A DNA stretch of 64,000 bases from assembly GCF_028657905.1 (NCBI RefSeq), contig NZ_CP117782.1:1-64000 (forward strand), read 5' to 3'. The notes beneath the pieces were generated by a model. That model saw only the letters and a program-made list of their open reading frames with translations, was not told the origin of the DNA and searched no databases. The DNA comes from Burkholderia sp. FERM BP-3421. GTDB lineage: Bacteria; Pseudomonadota; Gammaproteobacteria; Burkholderiales; Burkholderiaceae. Positions 57,559-64,000 of the stretch are shown piece after piece; position 1 is the first letter of the stretch; each line of letters opens with the position of its first letter. Made by a program: the position numbers and the translations under genes.

Positions 57559-57702
57559 CGGCGCAATCGGGACAAACGGCGCGCCCATGCTACAGGATGC
57601 GCGGCGGTTCGGCACGAGGGCTTTGCGCGGCGAGTCGCACGCGGCGTATCCGGTGCGGTCGGCGCGCGGCGGATCGGCCCGGGTCAACACCGCCGACACC
57701 GC

Positions 57703-58395
57703 TCACACCGCGATCAACTCGCGCACGCCATGCGCCTCCATATCGCGGCCCGCGCCGCCCGCGACGATCTCGCCCCGGCTCATCACCCAGTAGTGGTCCG
57801 CGATCGCCCGTGCGAAATCGTAATACTGCTCGACCAGCAGCACCGTCATCCCCGCTTCCTCGACCAGCTGCCGCAGCGTGCGGCCGATGTCCTGGATGAT
57901 CGACGGCTGGATGCCCTCGGTCGGTTCGTCGAGGATCAGCAGCTCCGGCTCGCTCATCAGCGCGCGGCCGATCGCGAGCTGCTGTTGCTGGCCGCCCGAC
58001 AGGTCGCCGCCGCGGCGCGCGCGCATGTCCTTCAGCACCGGGAACAGGCGATAGATGCGTTCGGGGATCCGCGCGGGCGCCTTGCGGCTCGCCGCGCCGA
58101 CCAGCAGGTTTTCCTCGACGGTCAGCCGCGGAAAGATGTCGCGGCCCTGCGGCACGTAGGCGAGGCCCGCCCCGACGCGCGCATAAGGCGGCAGCGCGCC
58201 GAGCGCGCGCTCGCGCCATGCGATGCGGCCGCTCTGCGCGGGCACCACGCCCATCAGGCAGCGCAGCAGCGTGGTCTTGCCGACGCCGTTGCGGCCGAGC
58301 AGCACGGTCAGCTCGCCCGCGCGCGCCGACAGGCCCACGTTGCGCAGGATATGGCTGCCGCCGTAGTACTGGTTGAGACCTTCGATCGTCAGCAT
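57703..58395 (-). CDS. urtE: urea ABC transporter ATPase UrtE
   Basis: This 230-residue ATPase is of the LivF type. It has LLGRNGVGKTTLLRCLMG (Walker A), NLLVGAASRK, LSGGQQQQLAIGRALM (signature) and LLILDEPTEGIQPSI (Walker B). GGSHILRNVGLSARAGE near the start and YYGG mark UrtE. With UrtD it powers urea uptake. It is the fifth gene of the urt unit and lies 144 bp upstream of the presumed ureD start, in the same direction. Confidence 0.95.
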   Translation of the reverse strand: MLTIEGLNQYYGGSHILRNVGLSARAGELTVLLGRNGVGKTTLLRCLMGVVPAQSGRIAWRERALGALPPYARVGAGLAYVPQGRDIFPRLTVEENLLVGAASRKAPARIPERIYRLFPVLKDMRARRGGDLSGGQQQQLAIGRALMSEPELLILDEPTEGIQPSIIQDIGRTLRQLVEEAGMTVLLVEQYYDFARAIADHYWVMSRGEIVAGGAGRDMEAHGVRELIAV

Positions 58396-58399
58396 CGCT

Positions 58400-59248
58400 T
58401 CATCGTCCCAGATAAGACTCGATCACCGTTTCGTCGCGCTTGACCTGGTCGAGCGTGCCCTGCGCGAGCACCGCGCCCTCGGCCATCACCGTCACGCGGC
58501 CCGTCTCGCCCGCGAGCGCGGCGACGAATTCCATGTCGTGCTCGACCACCATCATCGAGCAGCTGCCGCGCAGTGTGTTCAGCAGCTCGGCGAGCGCCAT
58601 CGTCTCGTGGTCGGTCATGCCGGCCGCCGGCTCGTCGAGCAGCAGCAGCGCCGGACGCTGCATCAGCAGCATGCCGATCTCGAGCCGCTGCTTCTGGCCG
58701 TGCGACAGCTCGCCCGCGAGCCGATAGGCGCTGTCTTCGAGGCGGATCAGCGCGAGCGTCTCCTCGATGCGCGCCTGTGCCGCGCGATCGAGCCGCGCGC
58801 GCAGCGACGCGAACCAGCGCTTGTCGGTCTGCATCGCCAATTCGAGGTTTTCCCACACCGGATGCTGCTCGAACACGGTCGGCTTCTGGAACTTGCGGCC
58901 GATTCCCACGCGCGCGATCTCCGGCTCGTTGAGCCGGGTCAGGTCGAGGGTCTGGCCGAGGAACACCTTGCCGGCGTCGGGGCGGGTCTTGCCGGTGATG
59001 ACGTCCATCATCGTCGTCTTGCCCGCGCCGTTCGGCCCGATCACGCAGCGCAGCTCGCCCGCGTCGATCGAGAGCGACAGCTTGTTCAGCGCGCGGAAGC
59101 CGTCGAAGCTCACCTCGACGTCGTCGAGATACAGGATCGTGCCGTGCGAGGTGTCGATCGCGCCGGGCGTGACCGGCCGCGCGAGCGAGGCGCTGCCGCT
59201 GACGGCGCGCAGGTCGGGCTCGCCCGCAGGGGCGTGGGCTGCGTTCAT
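58400..59248 (-). CDS. urtD: urea ABC transporter ATPase UrtD
   Basis: This 282-residue ATPase is of the LivG type. It has VIGPNGAGKTTMMDVITGKTRPDAGKVFLG, VGIGRKFQKPTVFEQHPVWENLELAM (the urea-type variant), ELSHGQKQRLEIGMLLMQ as signature (His for Gly) and ALLLLDEPAAGMT. About 30 residues precede the conserved core. The ATG at 59248 overlaps the urtC stop (ATGA), fixing the start. It is four bases from urtE. Confidence 0.95.
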   Translation of the reverse strand: MNAAHAPAGEPDLRAVSGSASLARPVTPGAIDTSHGTILYLDDVEVSFDGFRALNKLSLSIDAGELRCVIGPNGAGKTTMMDVITGKTRPDAGKVFLGQTLDLTRLNEPEIARVGIGRKFQKPTVFEQHPVWENLELAMQTDKRWFASLRARLDRAAQARIEETLALIRLEDSAYRLAGELSHGQKQRLEIGMLLMQRPALLLLDEPAAGMTDHETMALAELLNTLRGSCSMMVVEHDMEFVAALAGETGRVTVMAEGAVLAQGTLDQVKRDETVIESYLGR

Positions 59249-60426
59249 GAGCGATCTCCCTGGCGGCGCATCGAATCGAGCAGGCCCATGATGCCGCGCG
59301 GCAGCAGCAGCGGCACCAGCACGAAGATGAGCCCGAGGAACAGCAGCCAGTACTCGGCGAAATACGCGGTGAACACGCTCTTCGCGCCGTTGACCGCGAA
59401 CGCGCCGATGATCGGGCCGATCAGCGTGCCGCGCCCGCCGACCGCGACCCAGATCGCCATCTCGATTGAATTGCCCGGCGACATCTCGCCGGGGTTGATG
59501 ATGCCGACCTGCGGCACGTACAGCGCGCCCGCGATGCCGCACAGCACGGCGGATACGGTCCACACGAACAGCTTGTAGGCGAGCGGGCTGTAGCCGAGGA
59601 ACATGAGCCGCGTCTCGCCGTCGCGCACCGCGGTGACGACCCGCCCGAGCTTGCTCGTGACGATCGCGCGCGCGCCGACGAAGGCCAGCACGAGGGTCGC
59701 GAAGGTCAGCAGGAACAGCGCGGTGCGGGTGCCGGGCGAGGTGATCGCGAAGCCCGCGATGCGCTTGAAGTCGGTGAAGCCGTTGTTGCCGCCGAAGCCG
59801 GTCTCGTTGCGATAGAACAGCAGCATCGCGGCGAAGGTCAGCGCCTGCGTGATGATCGACAGGTAGACGCCCTTCACGCGCGAGCGGAACGTGAAGTAGC
59901 CGAACACCCAGGCGACGAGCGCGGGCGCGGCGATCACCAGCAGCAGCGCGTAGGCGAGATGGCCGGTGCCGCTCCAGTACCACGGCAACTGGTGCCAGTC
60001 GAGGAACACCATGAAGTCGGGCAGGTCACTGCCGTACTTGCCGTCGCGGCCGATCGCGCGCATCAGGTACATGCCGATCGCGTAGCCGCCGAGCGCGAAG
60101 AAGAGCCCGTGGCCGAGGCTCAGGATTCCGCAGTAGCCCCACACGAGATCGAGCGCGAGCGCCGCGATCGCGTAGCACATGAGCTTGCCGGCCAGCGTCA
60201 TCGCATACGCGGACAGATGGAGCGCGCTGGTTTCCGGCGCCACCAGCGCGGCGAGCGGCACGCCGACGCCGACCGCGAGGCACAGCGCGACGAGCGCGCG
60301 CCACGCGCGCGGGGACAGCAGCGCGGGGCGCGGCGGCAGGCCGAGCGCGAAGCCGTCGGCGGCGGCGCCGGCGGGCGGCGCGGGCGCATCGCGCGTGCCG
60401 GACAGGGATGAGGTGAGCGATGTCAT
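59245..60426 (-). CDS. urtC: urea ABC transporter permease UrtC
   Basis: This 393-residue LivM-type permease has about ten spans. It shows CYAIAALALDLVWGYCGILSLGHGLFFALGGYAIGMYLMR, GFGGNNGFTDFKRIAGF and VAVGGRGTLIGPIIGAFAVNGAKS, the EAA-like cytoplasmic loop. It pairs with UrtB in the inner membrane. Start and stop are coupled closely with urtB (1-bp gap) and urtD (overlap), so this is one operon. Confidence 0.95.
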   Translation of the reverse strand: MTSLTSSLSGTRDAPAPPAGAAADGFALGLPPRPALLSPRAWRALVALCLAVGVGVPLAALVAPETSALHLSAYAMTLAGKLMCYAIAALALDLVWGYCGILSLGHGLFFALGGYAIGMYLMRAIGRDGKYGSDLPDFMVFLDWHQLPWYWSGTGHLAYALLLVIAAPALVAWVFGYFTFRSRVKGVYLSIITQALTFAAMLLFYRNETGFGGNNGFTDFKRIAGFAITSPGTRTALFLLTFATLVLAFVGARAIVTSKLGRVVTAVRDGETRLMFLGYSPLAYKLFVWTVSAVLCGIAGALYVPQVGIINPGEMSPGNSIEMAIWVAVGGRGTLIGPIIGAFAVNGAKSVFTAYFAEYWLLFLGLIFVLVPLLLPRGIMGLLDSMRRQGDRS

Positions 60427-60427
60427 G

Positions 60428-62050
60428 TCAGGCCTCCGCGCTGCGCCCCTTCAGGGCGAACAGGCCTTGCGGCCGCTTCTGGATGAACAGCACGATCATC
60501 GCGAGCACGATGATCTTCGCGAGCACGGCGCCCCAGAACGGTTCGATCGCCTTGCTCGCGAGCCCGAGCCCGAAGCCGCCGAGCACGGTGCCGGCGAGCT
60601 GGCCGACGCCGCCCAGCACGACGGCCATGAACGAATCGATGATGTAGCCCTGGCCGAGATCCGGGCCGACATTGCCGACCTGCGACAGCGCGCAGCCGCC
60701 GAGGCCCGCGATGCCCGCGCCGAACGCGAACGCATAGGCGTCGACGCGTGCGGTGCGCACGCCGACGCAGGCGGCCATGCGCCGGTTCTGCGTGACCGCG
60801 CGCACGAACAGGCCGAGCCGGGTGCGGTTCAGCACGGCCCATGCGATGCCGACCACGAGCAGCGCGAACGCGAGGATCGCGAGCCGGTTGTACGGCAGGA
60901 TCACGTTCTGCATCACGGTGACGCCGCCGCTCATCCACGCGGGATTCTCGACCTGCACGTTCTGCGCGCCGAACAGCATGCGGGTCGCCTGGATCAGGAT
61001 CAGGCTCACGCCGAAGGTCGCGAGCAGCGTTTCGAGCGGGCGGCCGTACAGGTGGCGCAGCACCGTGCGTTCGAGCACGATGCCGACCGCCGCCGCGGCG
61101 CAGAACGACGCGGGCACGGCGAGCAGCGGATACCAGTCGAACGCGCCGGGCAGGTAGCGTTGCACGAGCGTCTGCACGACGTAGGTCGCGTAGGCGCCGA
61201 TCATCAGGAATTCGCCGTGCGCCATGTTGATCACGCCGATCAGGCCGTAGGTGATGGCGAGGCCGAGCGCCGCGAGCAGCAGCACGCTGCCGAGCGACAG
61301 CCCGGCGAACAGCGTGCCGACGATCTCGCCGCGGCGCTGGATCGCGTGCAGGGCGTCGAGGCCTTGCTGCGCGGCGGCGCGCACGGCGGCGTCGGGTTCC
61401 GCCCAGCCGCCGTCGGCGCGCTTCGCGACGAGCGGGCGCAACTGCTCGATCATGTCGAGATCATGGCGGGCGGCGACGAGCTGCACCGCTGCGAGCCGCT
61501 TCGCGGGATCGGGGTCATGCAGCGCGGCGATCGCCCACAGCGCATCGAGGCGGCGCTTGAGCGCGGGATCGGTTTCGCGCGCGCGGGCCGCGTCGATCAG
61601 CGGCTTCAACGACGGGTCGGGATTCTTCAGCAATGCGTCGAGCGCGCTGCGCCGCGCGGCGGGATCGGGCGAGCCGAGATCGAGCGCCGCGAGCGCGTTC
61701 GCGAGCTTGGAGCGCAACAGGTTGTTGAGCAGCACGGGCTGCGCGTTGCCCGCCGCGACGGCGGCTTGCGTGAGCGCGTCGCGCGCGGCGTCGCCTTGCT
61801 GGATCAGCAGGCGGCCGTCGTCGGTCGCGAGCGCGTCGCCGTCGGCGAGCGCGTGCAGCAGCGCGACGGCGGCCGGGTCGCCGGCGGCGGCCAGATGATC
61901 GACCGCGACGGCCTTCGCATCGAAATCGTCGCCGGCAAGCGCGGCGGCGTCGGCCGCCGTGAGCGCGTGCGCGGGCACGGCCGCGGCGAGCGCGAGGAGC
62001 GTCGCGAGCGCGGCGCACGCGCGGACGACGCGGGAAGAGAGCATCGGCAT
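60428..62050 (-). CDS. urtB: urea ABC transporter permease UrtB with N-terminal extension
   Basis: This 540-residue LivH-type permease has a signal-like start MPMLSSRVVRACAALATLLALAAAVPAHA. About 200 residues then form a periplasmic Ala-rich helical domain (DPAAVALLHALADGDALATDDG, HDPDPAKRLAAVQLVAARHD), and the membrane part begins near LFAGLSLGSVLLLAALGLAITYGLIGVINMAHGEFLMIGAYATYVV. The extension is a known feature of UrtB and may dock UrtA, but its role is not established. It starts 58 bp after urtA. Confidence 0.94.
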   Translation of the reverse strand: MPMLSSRVVRACAALATLLALAAAVPAHALTAADAAALAGDDFDAKAVAVDHLAAAGDPAAVALLHALADGDALATDDGRLLIQQGDAARDALTQAAVAAGNAQPVLLNNLLRSKLANALAALDLGSPDPAARRSALDALLKNPDPSLKPLIDAARARETDPALKRRLDALWAIAALHDPDPAKRLAAVQLVAARHDLDMIEQLRPLVAKRADGGWAEPDAAVRAAAQQGLDALHAIQRRGEIVGTLFAGLSLGSVLLLAALGLAITYGLIGVINMAHGEFLMIGAYATYVVQTLVQRYLPGAFDWYPLLAVPASFCAAAAVGIVLERTVLRHLYGRPLETLLATFGVSLILIQATRMLFGAQNVQVENPAWMSGGVTVMQNVILPYNRLAILAFALLVVGIAWAVLNRTRLGLFVRAVTQNRRMAACVGVRTARVDAYAFAFGAGIAGLGGCALSQVGNVGPDLGQGYIIDSFMAVVLGGVGQLAGTVLGGFGLGLASKAIEPFWGAVLAKIIVLAMIVLFIQKRPQGLFALKGRSAEA

Positions 62051-62108
62051 CAGGGTTTCCTGGCGAACTCGGAGGGCGCGCGCGGCCGGGCCGCGCGCGA
62101 GCGGGGCG

Positions 62109-63407
62109 TCAGGCGACGCGGGCGCGGCGCAGGAACGCGGGGATCGAGGCGACCACGTCGGGCTTGCCCTGGTTGCCCGCGATGTACGGGCTCCACGGCT
62201 GCGCGCGCAGCGCGGTCTTGGTGCGCCACACGACGTTGAATTGGCCGTCGCCGCGGATCTCGCCGATCATCACGGGCTTGTGCAGGTGATGGTTGCCGTC
62301 CATCGTCAGCGTGAAGCCCGACGGGGCGGCGAAGCTCTGGCCGATCATCGCGGCGCGCACCTTGTCGACGTCGGTGCTCTTCGCCTTCTCGACGGCCTGC
62401 TTCCACAGATGGATGCCGACATAGGTCGCTTCCATCGGATCGTTGGTCACGCGCTTCGCGCCGCCGGGCAGGTTCTGCGACTGCACCCACGCGGCGAACC
62501 GCGACTTGAACTTCGTGTTGGTCGGATTGCGCACCGACATGAAGTAGTTCCAGGCGGCGAGGTGGCCGACCAGCGGCTTCGCATCGATGCCGCGCAGCTC
62601 CTCCTCGCCGACCGAGAAGGCGACCACCGGCACGTCGGTCGCCTTCAGCCCCTGGTTGCCGAGTTCCTTGTAGAACGGCACGTTCGAGTCGCCGTTGATG
62701 GTCGAGATCACGGTGGTCTTGCCGCCCTGCGCGAAGGTCTTGATGTTCGCGACGATGGTCTGGTAATCGCTGTGACCGAAGGGCGTGTAGACCTCCTGAA
62801 TGTCGGCGTCCTTCACGCCCTTCGATTTCAGGAACGCGCGCAGGATCTTGTTGGTCGTGCGCGGATAGACGTAGTCGGTGCCGAGCAGGAAGAAGCGCTT
62901 CGCGCCGCCGCCCTCGGCGCTCATCATGTACTCGACGGCCGGCAGCGCCTGCTGGTTCGGCGCGGCGCCCGTGTAGAACACGTTGCGCGACATCTCCTCG
63001 CCTTCGTACTGCACCGGGTAGTAGAGCAGCCCGTTCAGCTCCTCGAACACCGGCAGCACCGACTTGCGCGACACCGAGGTCCAGCAGCCGAACACGCACG
63101 CGACCTTGTCCCGGGTGAGCAGCTGGCGCGCTTTTTCCGCGAACAGCGGCCAGTTCGATGCGGGATCGACGACCACCGGCTGCAACTGCCGGCCGAGCAC
63201 GCCGCCGCCCTGGTTGATCTCGGCGATCGTCATCAGCGCGGTGTCCTTCAGCGACGTCTCGGAGATCGCCATCGTGCCCGACAGCGAGTGCAGGATGCCG
63301 ATCTTGATCGGACCGCCCGCGTCCGCGGCGTGGGCGAGCGGGAGGCGGTTCACGAGCGCGAGCGCGCCCGCCATCGAGCCGAATTTCAACAGACTGCGGC
63401 GTTTCAT
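62109..63407 (-). CDS. urtA: urea ABC transporter substrate-binding protein UrtA
   Basis: This 432-residue periplasmic binding protein opens MKRRSLLKFGSMAGALALVNRL with Arg-Arg followed by Leu-Leu-Lys, a Tat-like signal, and likely cleavage after HAADA (about residue 28). IKIGILHSLSGTMAISETSLKDTALMTIAEINQGGGVLGRQL, FGCWTSVSRKSVLPVFEE and ENLLYYPVQYEGEE-type text (written GLLYYPVQYEGEEMS here) are UrtA marks. The ATG at 63407 is set by AAGGGGA upstream. It leads the urt-ure unit, 54 bases after the predicted sigma-54 start. Confidence 0.96.
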   Translation of the reverse strand: MKRRSLLKFGSMAGALALVNRLPLAHAADAGGPIKIGILHSLSGTMAISETSLKDTALMTIAEINQGGGVLGRQLQPVVVDPASNWPLFAEKARQLLTRDKVACVFGCWTSVSRKSVLPVFEELNGLLYYPVQYEGEEMSRNVFYTGAAPNQQALPAVEYMMSAEGGGAKRFFLLGTDYVYPRTTNKILRAFLKSKGVKDADIQEVYTPFGHSDYQTIVANIKTFAQGGKTTVISTINGDSNVPFYKELGNQGLKATDVPVVAFSVGEEELRGIDAKPLVGHLAAWNYFMSVRNPTNTKFKSRFAAWVQSQNLPGGAKRVTNDPMEATYVGIHLWKQAVEKAKSTDVDKVRAAMIGQSFAAPSGFTLTMDGNHHLHKPVMIGEIRGDGQFNVVWRTKTALRAQPWSPYIAGNQGKPDVVASIPAFLRRARVA

Positions 63408-63471
63408 CGGGTTCCCCTTGACGTGTTGGCTGGGTCGCGCACCGTAACGGACGCGCAACGCTCAGCACTAC

Positions 63472-63486
63472 GCAAGGCATGTGCCA
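63472..63486 (-). promoter_or_regulatory. sigma-54 promoter of the urt-ure unit
   Basis: On the minus strand TGGCACA-TGCC-TTGC matches TGGCACG-NNNN-TTGC in every position but one. The GG (-24) and GC (-12) are ten bases apart. Predicted transcription begins near 63461, about 54 bases before urtA. This fits nitrogen control through NtrC and RpoN, which is common for urea uptake. Confidence 0.8.
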
Positions 63487-63740
63487 GATCGCCCGCCGCG
63501 GGGCGCGGCGCGTGCGGGGACGGGGGCCGCGCGAAGATCGGCGGGCGGCGTGCGCGACGGCGGCGCGCACGCGATGATGCGTCGCGGTGCAGTATCAGGG
63601 GCGGAAATGGTGCACGAGGGCGCGGCCTGGGGAGGCGGCGTGCGTCATGCGTGCGGCGGATCGAACGGCGCCGGCGGCGCGGACCGGGCGGGGCCGCCCC
63701 CGCGCCGCGCGCCGGCGAGGCCCGGTTCAGGGCATCGCGC

Positions 63741-63772
63741 GGGTGCGGCGGCGGGCGGGTGCGGCGGCGGGC
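63741..63772 (+). repeat. 16-bp direct duplication
   Basis: The sequence gggtgcggcggcgggc occurs twice in tandem. It lies outside any gene, between the rhodanese stop and the urtA upstream region. No function is visible. Confidence 0.7.
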
Positions 63773-63811
63773 GGAGCGGCGCGTGGGGTGCGTGCGGGAC
63801 GCACCGCAGGA

Positions 63812-64000
63812 TCAGTAGCGCGGAACGGACGGATCGACGTCGCGCGACCACGCGTCGATGCCGCCTTGCAGGTTGTAGAGCTTCGTGTAGCCGCGCGAGG
63901 CGAGGAACATCGCGACCTGCGCGCTGCGCATGCCGTGATGGCAGACGCAGACGATCTCCGCGTCGTCGTCCAGCTCCTCGCTGCGCGCGGGGATCTGCTG
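63812..64000 (-). CDS. rhodanese-like domain protein (3' part only)
   Basis: The last 62 residues of a rhodanese-fold protein are present; the start lies beyond the window. The segment IVCVCHHGMRSAQVAMFLASRGY contains the active-site loop with the catalytic Cys of CHHGMRS, and NLQGGIDAWSRDVDPSVPRY is the typical end. The loop length suits a single-domain sulfurtransferase such as GlpE-like proteins. It is cut only by the window edge; no damage is visible. Confidence 0.9.
   Translation of the reverse strand, partial: QQIPARSEELDDDAEIVCVCHHGMRSAQVAMFLASRGYTKLYNLQGGIDAWSRDVDPSVPRY

Larger units (their letters stand above)
63408..63811. other. upstream region of urtA and intergenic space
   Basis: This 404-bp gap lies between urtA and the rhodanese gene; both run leftward. 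It holds a sigma-54 promoter (63472-63486), TGGTGCA at 63608-63614 and GGTGCA at 63586-63591, which resemble single NtrC half-sites but do not form a full palindrome. A 16-bp tandem duplication lies at 63741-63772. I see no coding sequence. Confidence 0.5.

Noticed and set aside
63586..63614. NtrC enhancer site
   Set aside because: Only separated half-sites GGTGCA and TGGTGCA occur; the paired palindrome is missing, so it is noted but not annotated.

Overview
The window is high-GC DNA with gene content and order typical of a Burkholderia chromosome 1. Pointers are the CIRCE-controlled groESL pair, the rml/wbi-type O-antigen locus next to waaC and waaA, a Kdo hydroxylase gene between those two, and a urease operon joined to a urea ABC transporter. 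The exact species cannot be assigned from the sequence alone. No rRNA, tRNA, CRISPR array, insertion sequence or prophage was found.

Layout. 1-13.6 kb holds mixed single genes: an HxlR regulator, a 1016-residue secreted Gly/Ala/Val repeat protein behind a sigma-54-like promoter, a LasA-type M23 peptidase, a DhaK-DhaL fusion kinase, a MATE exporter, a DUF2239 gene with a striking palindromic operator and promoter, a bifunctional penicillin-binding protein and a small exported protein. 13.8-24.5 kb is housekeeping: groS-groL, thiD, rubredoxin, a FimL/ChpA-N-terminus-like protein with a degenerate Hpt, then yqgE-ruvX-pyrR-pyrB-pyrC'-plsC and apaH. The dihydroorotase paralogue lacks metal ligands and is probably a structural partner of PyrB.

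24.9-41.5 kb (+) is an O-antigen locus, visibly more AT-rich in its core: rmlBDAC (dTDP-L-rhamnose), an ABC-2 exporter (wzm/wzt), an RgpF-type glycosyltransferase, two epimerases, an MBOAT/AlgJ-like O-acylation pair, two GT2 rhamnosyltransferase-like enzymes, a polyprenyl-phosphate sugar-phosphate transferase and a WbpM/FlaA1-type dehydratase. Facing it, 47.0-41.6 kb (-) is a five-gene operon with a Wzx-like flippase, GT2, GT4, galE and a second polyprenyl-phosphate transferase, but no recognisable polymerase. Thus two initiating enzymes and two export principles sit side by side.

47.2-52.1 kb (+) carries a phosphomannomutase/phosphoglucomutase and inner-core LPS genes (waaC, Kdo hydroxylase, waaA). 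63.4-52.1 kb (-) is a continuous nitrogen-acquisition block, urtABCDE-ureDABCEFG, preceded by an excellent sigma-54 promoter match. UreE ends in a His-rich tail encoded by a hexanucleotide microsatellite. ureD shows an apparent frameshift near its 5' end. The window closes inside a rhodanese-domain gene.

Most distinctive signals: the 162-bp tandem repeats with their sigma-54-like promoter, the paired palindromes over the DUF2239 promoter, the ureD frame break, the pseudo-dihydroorotase, and the two opposed glycan operons.
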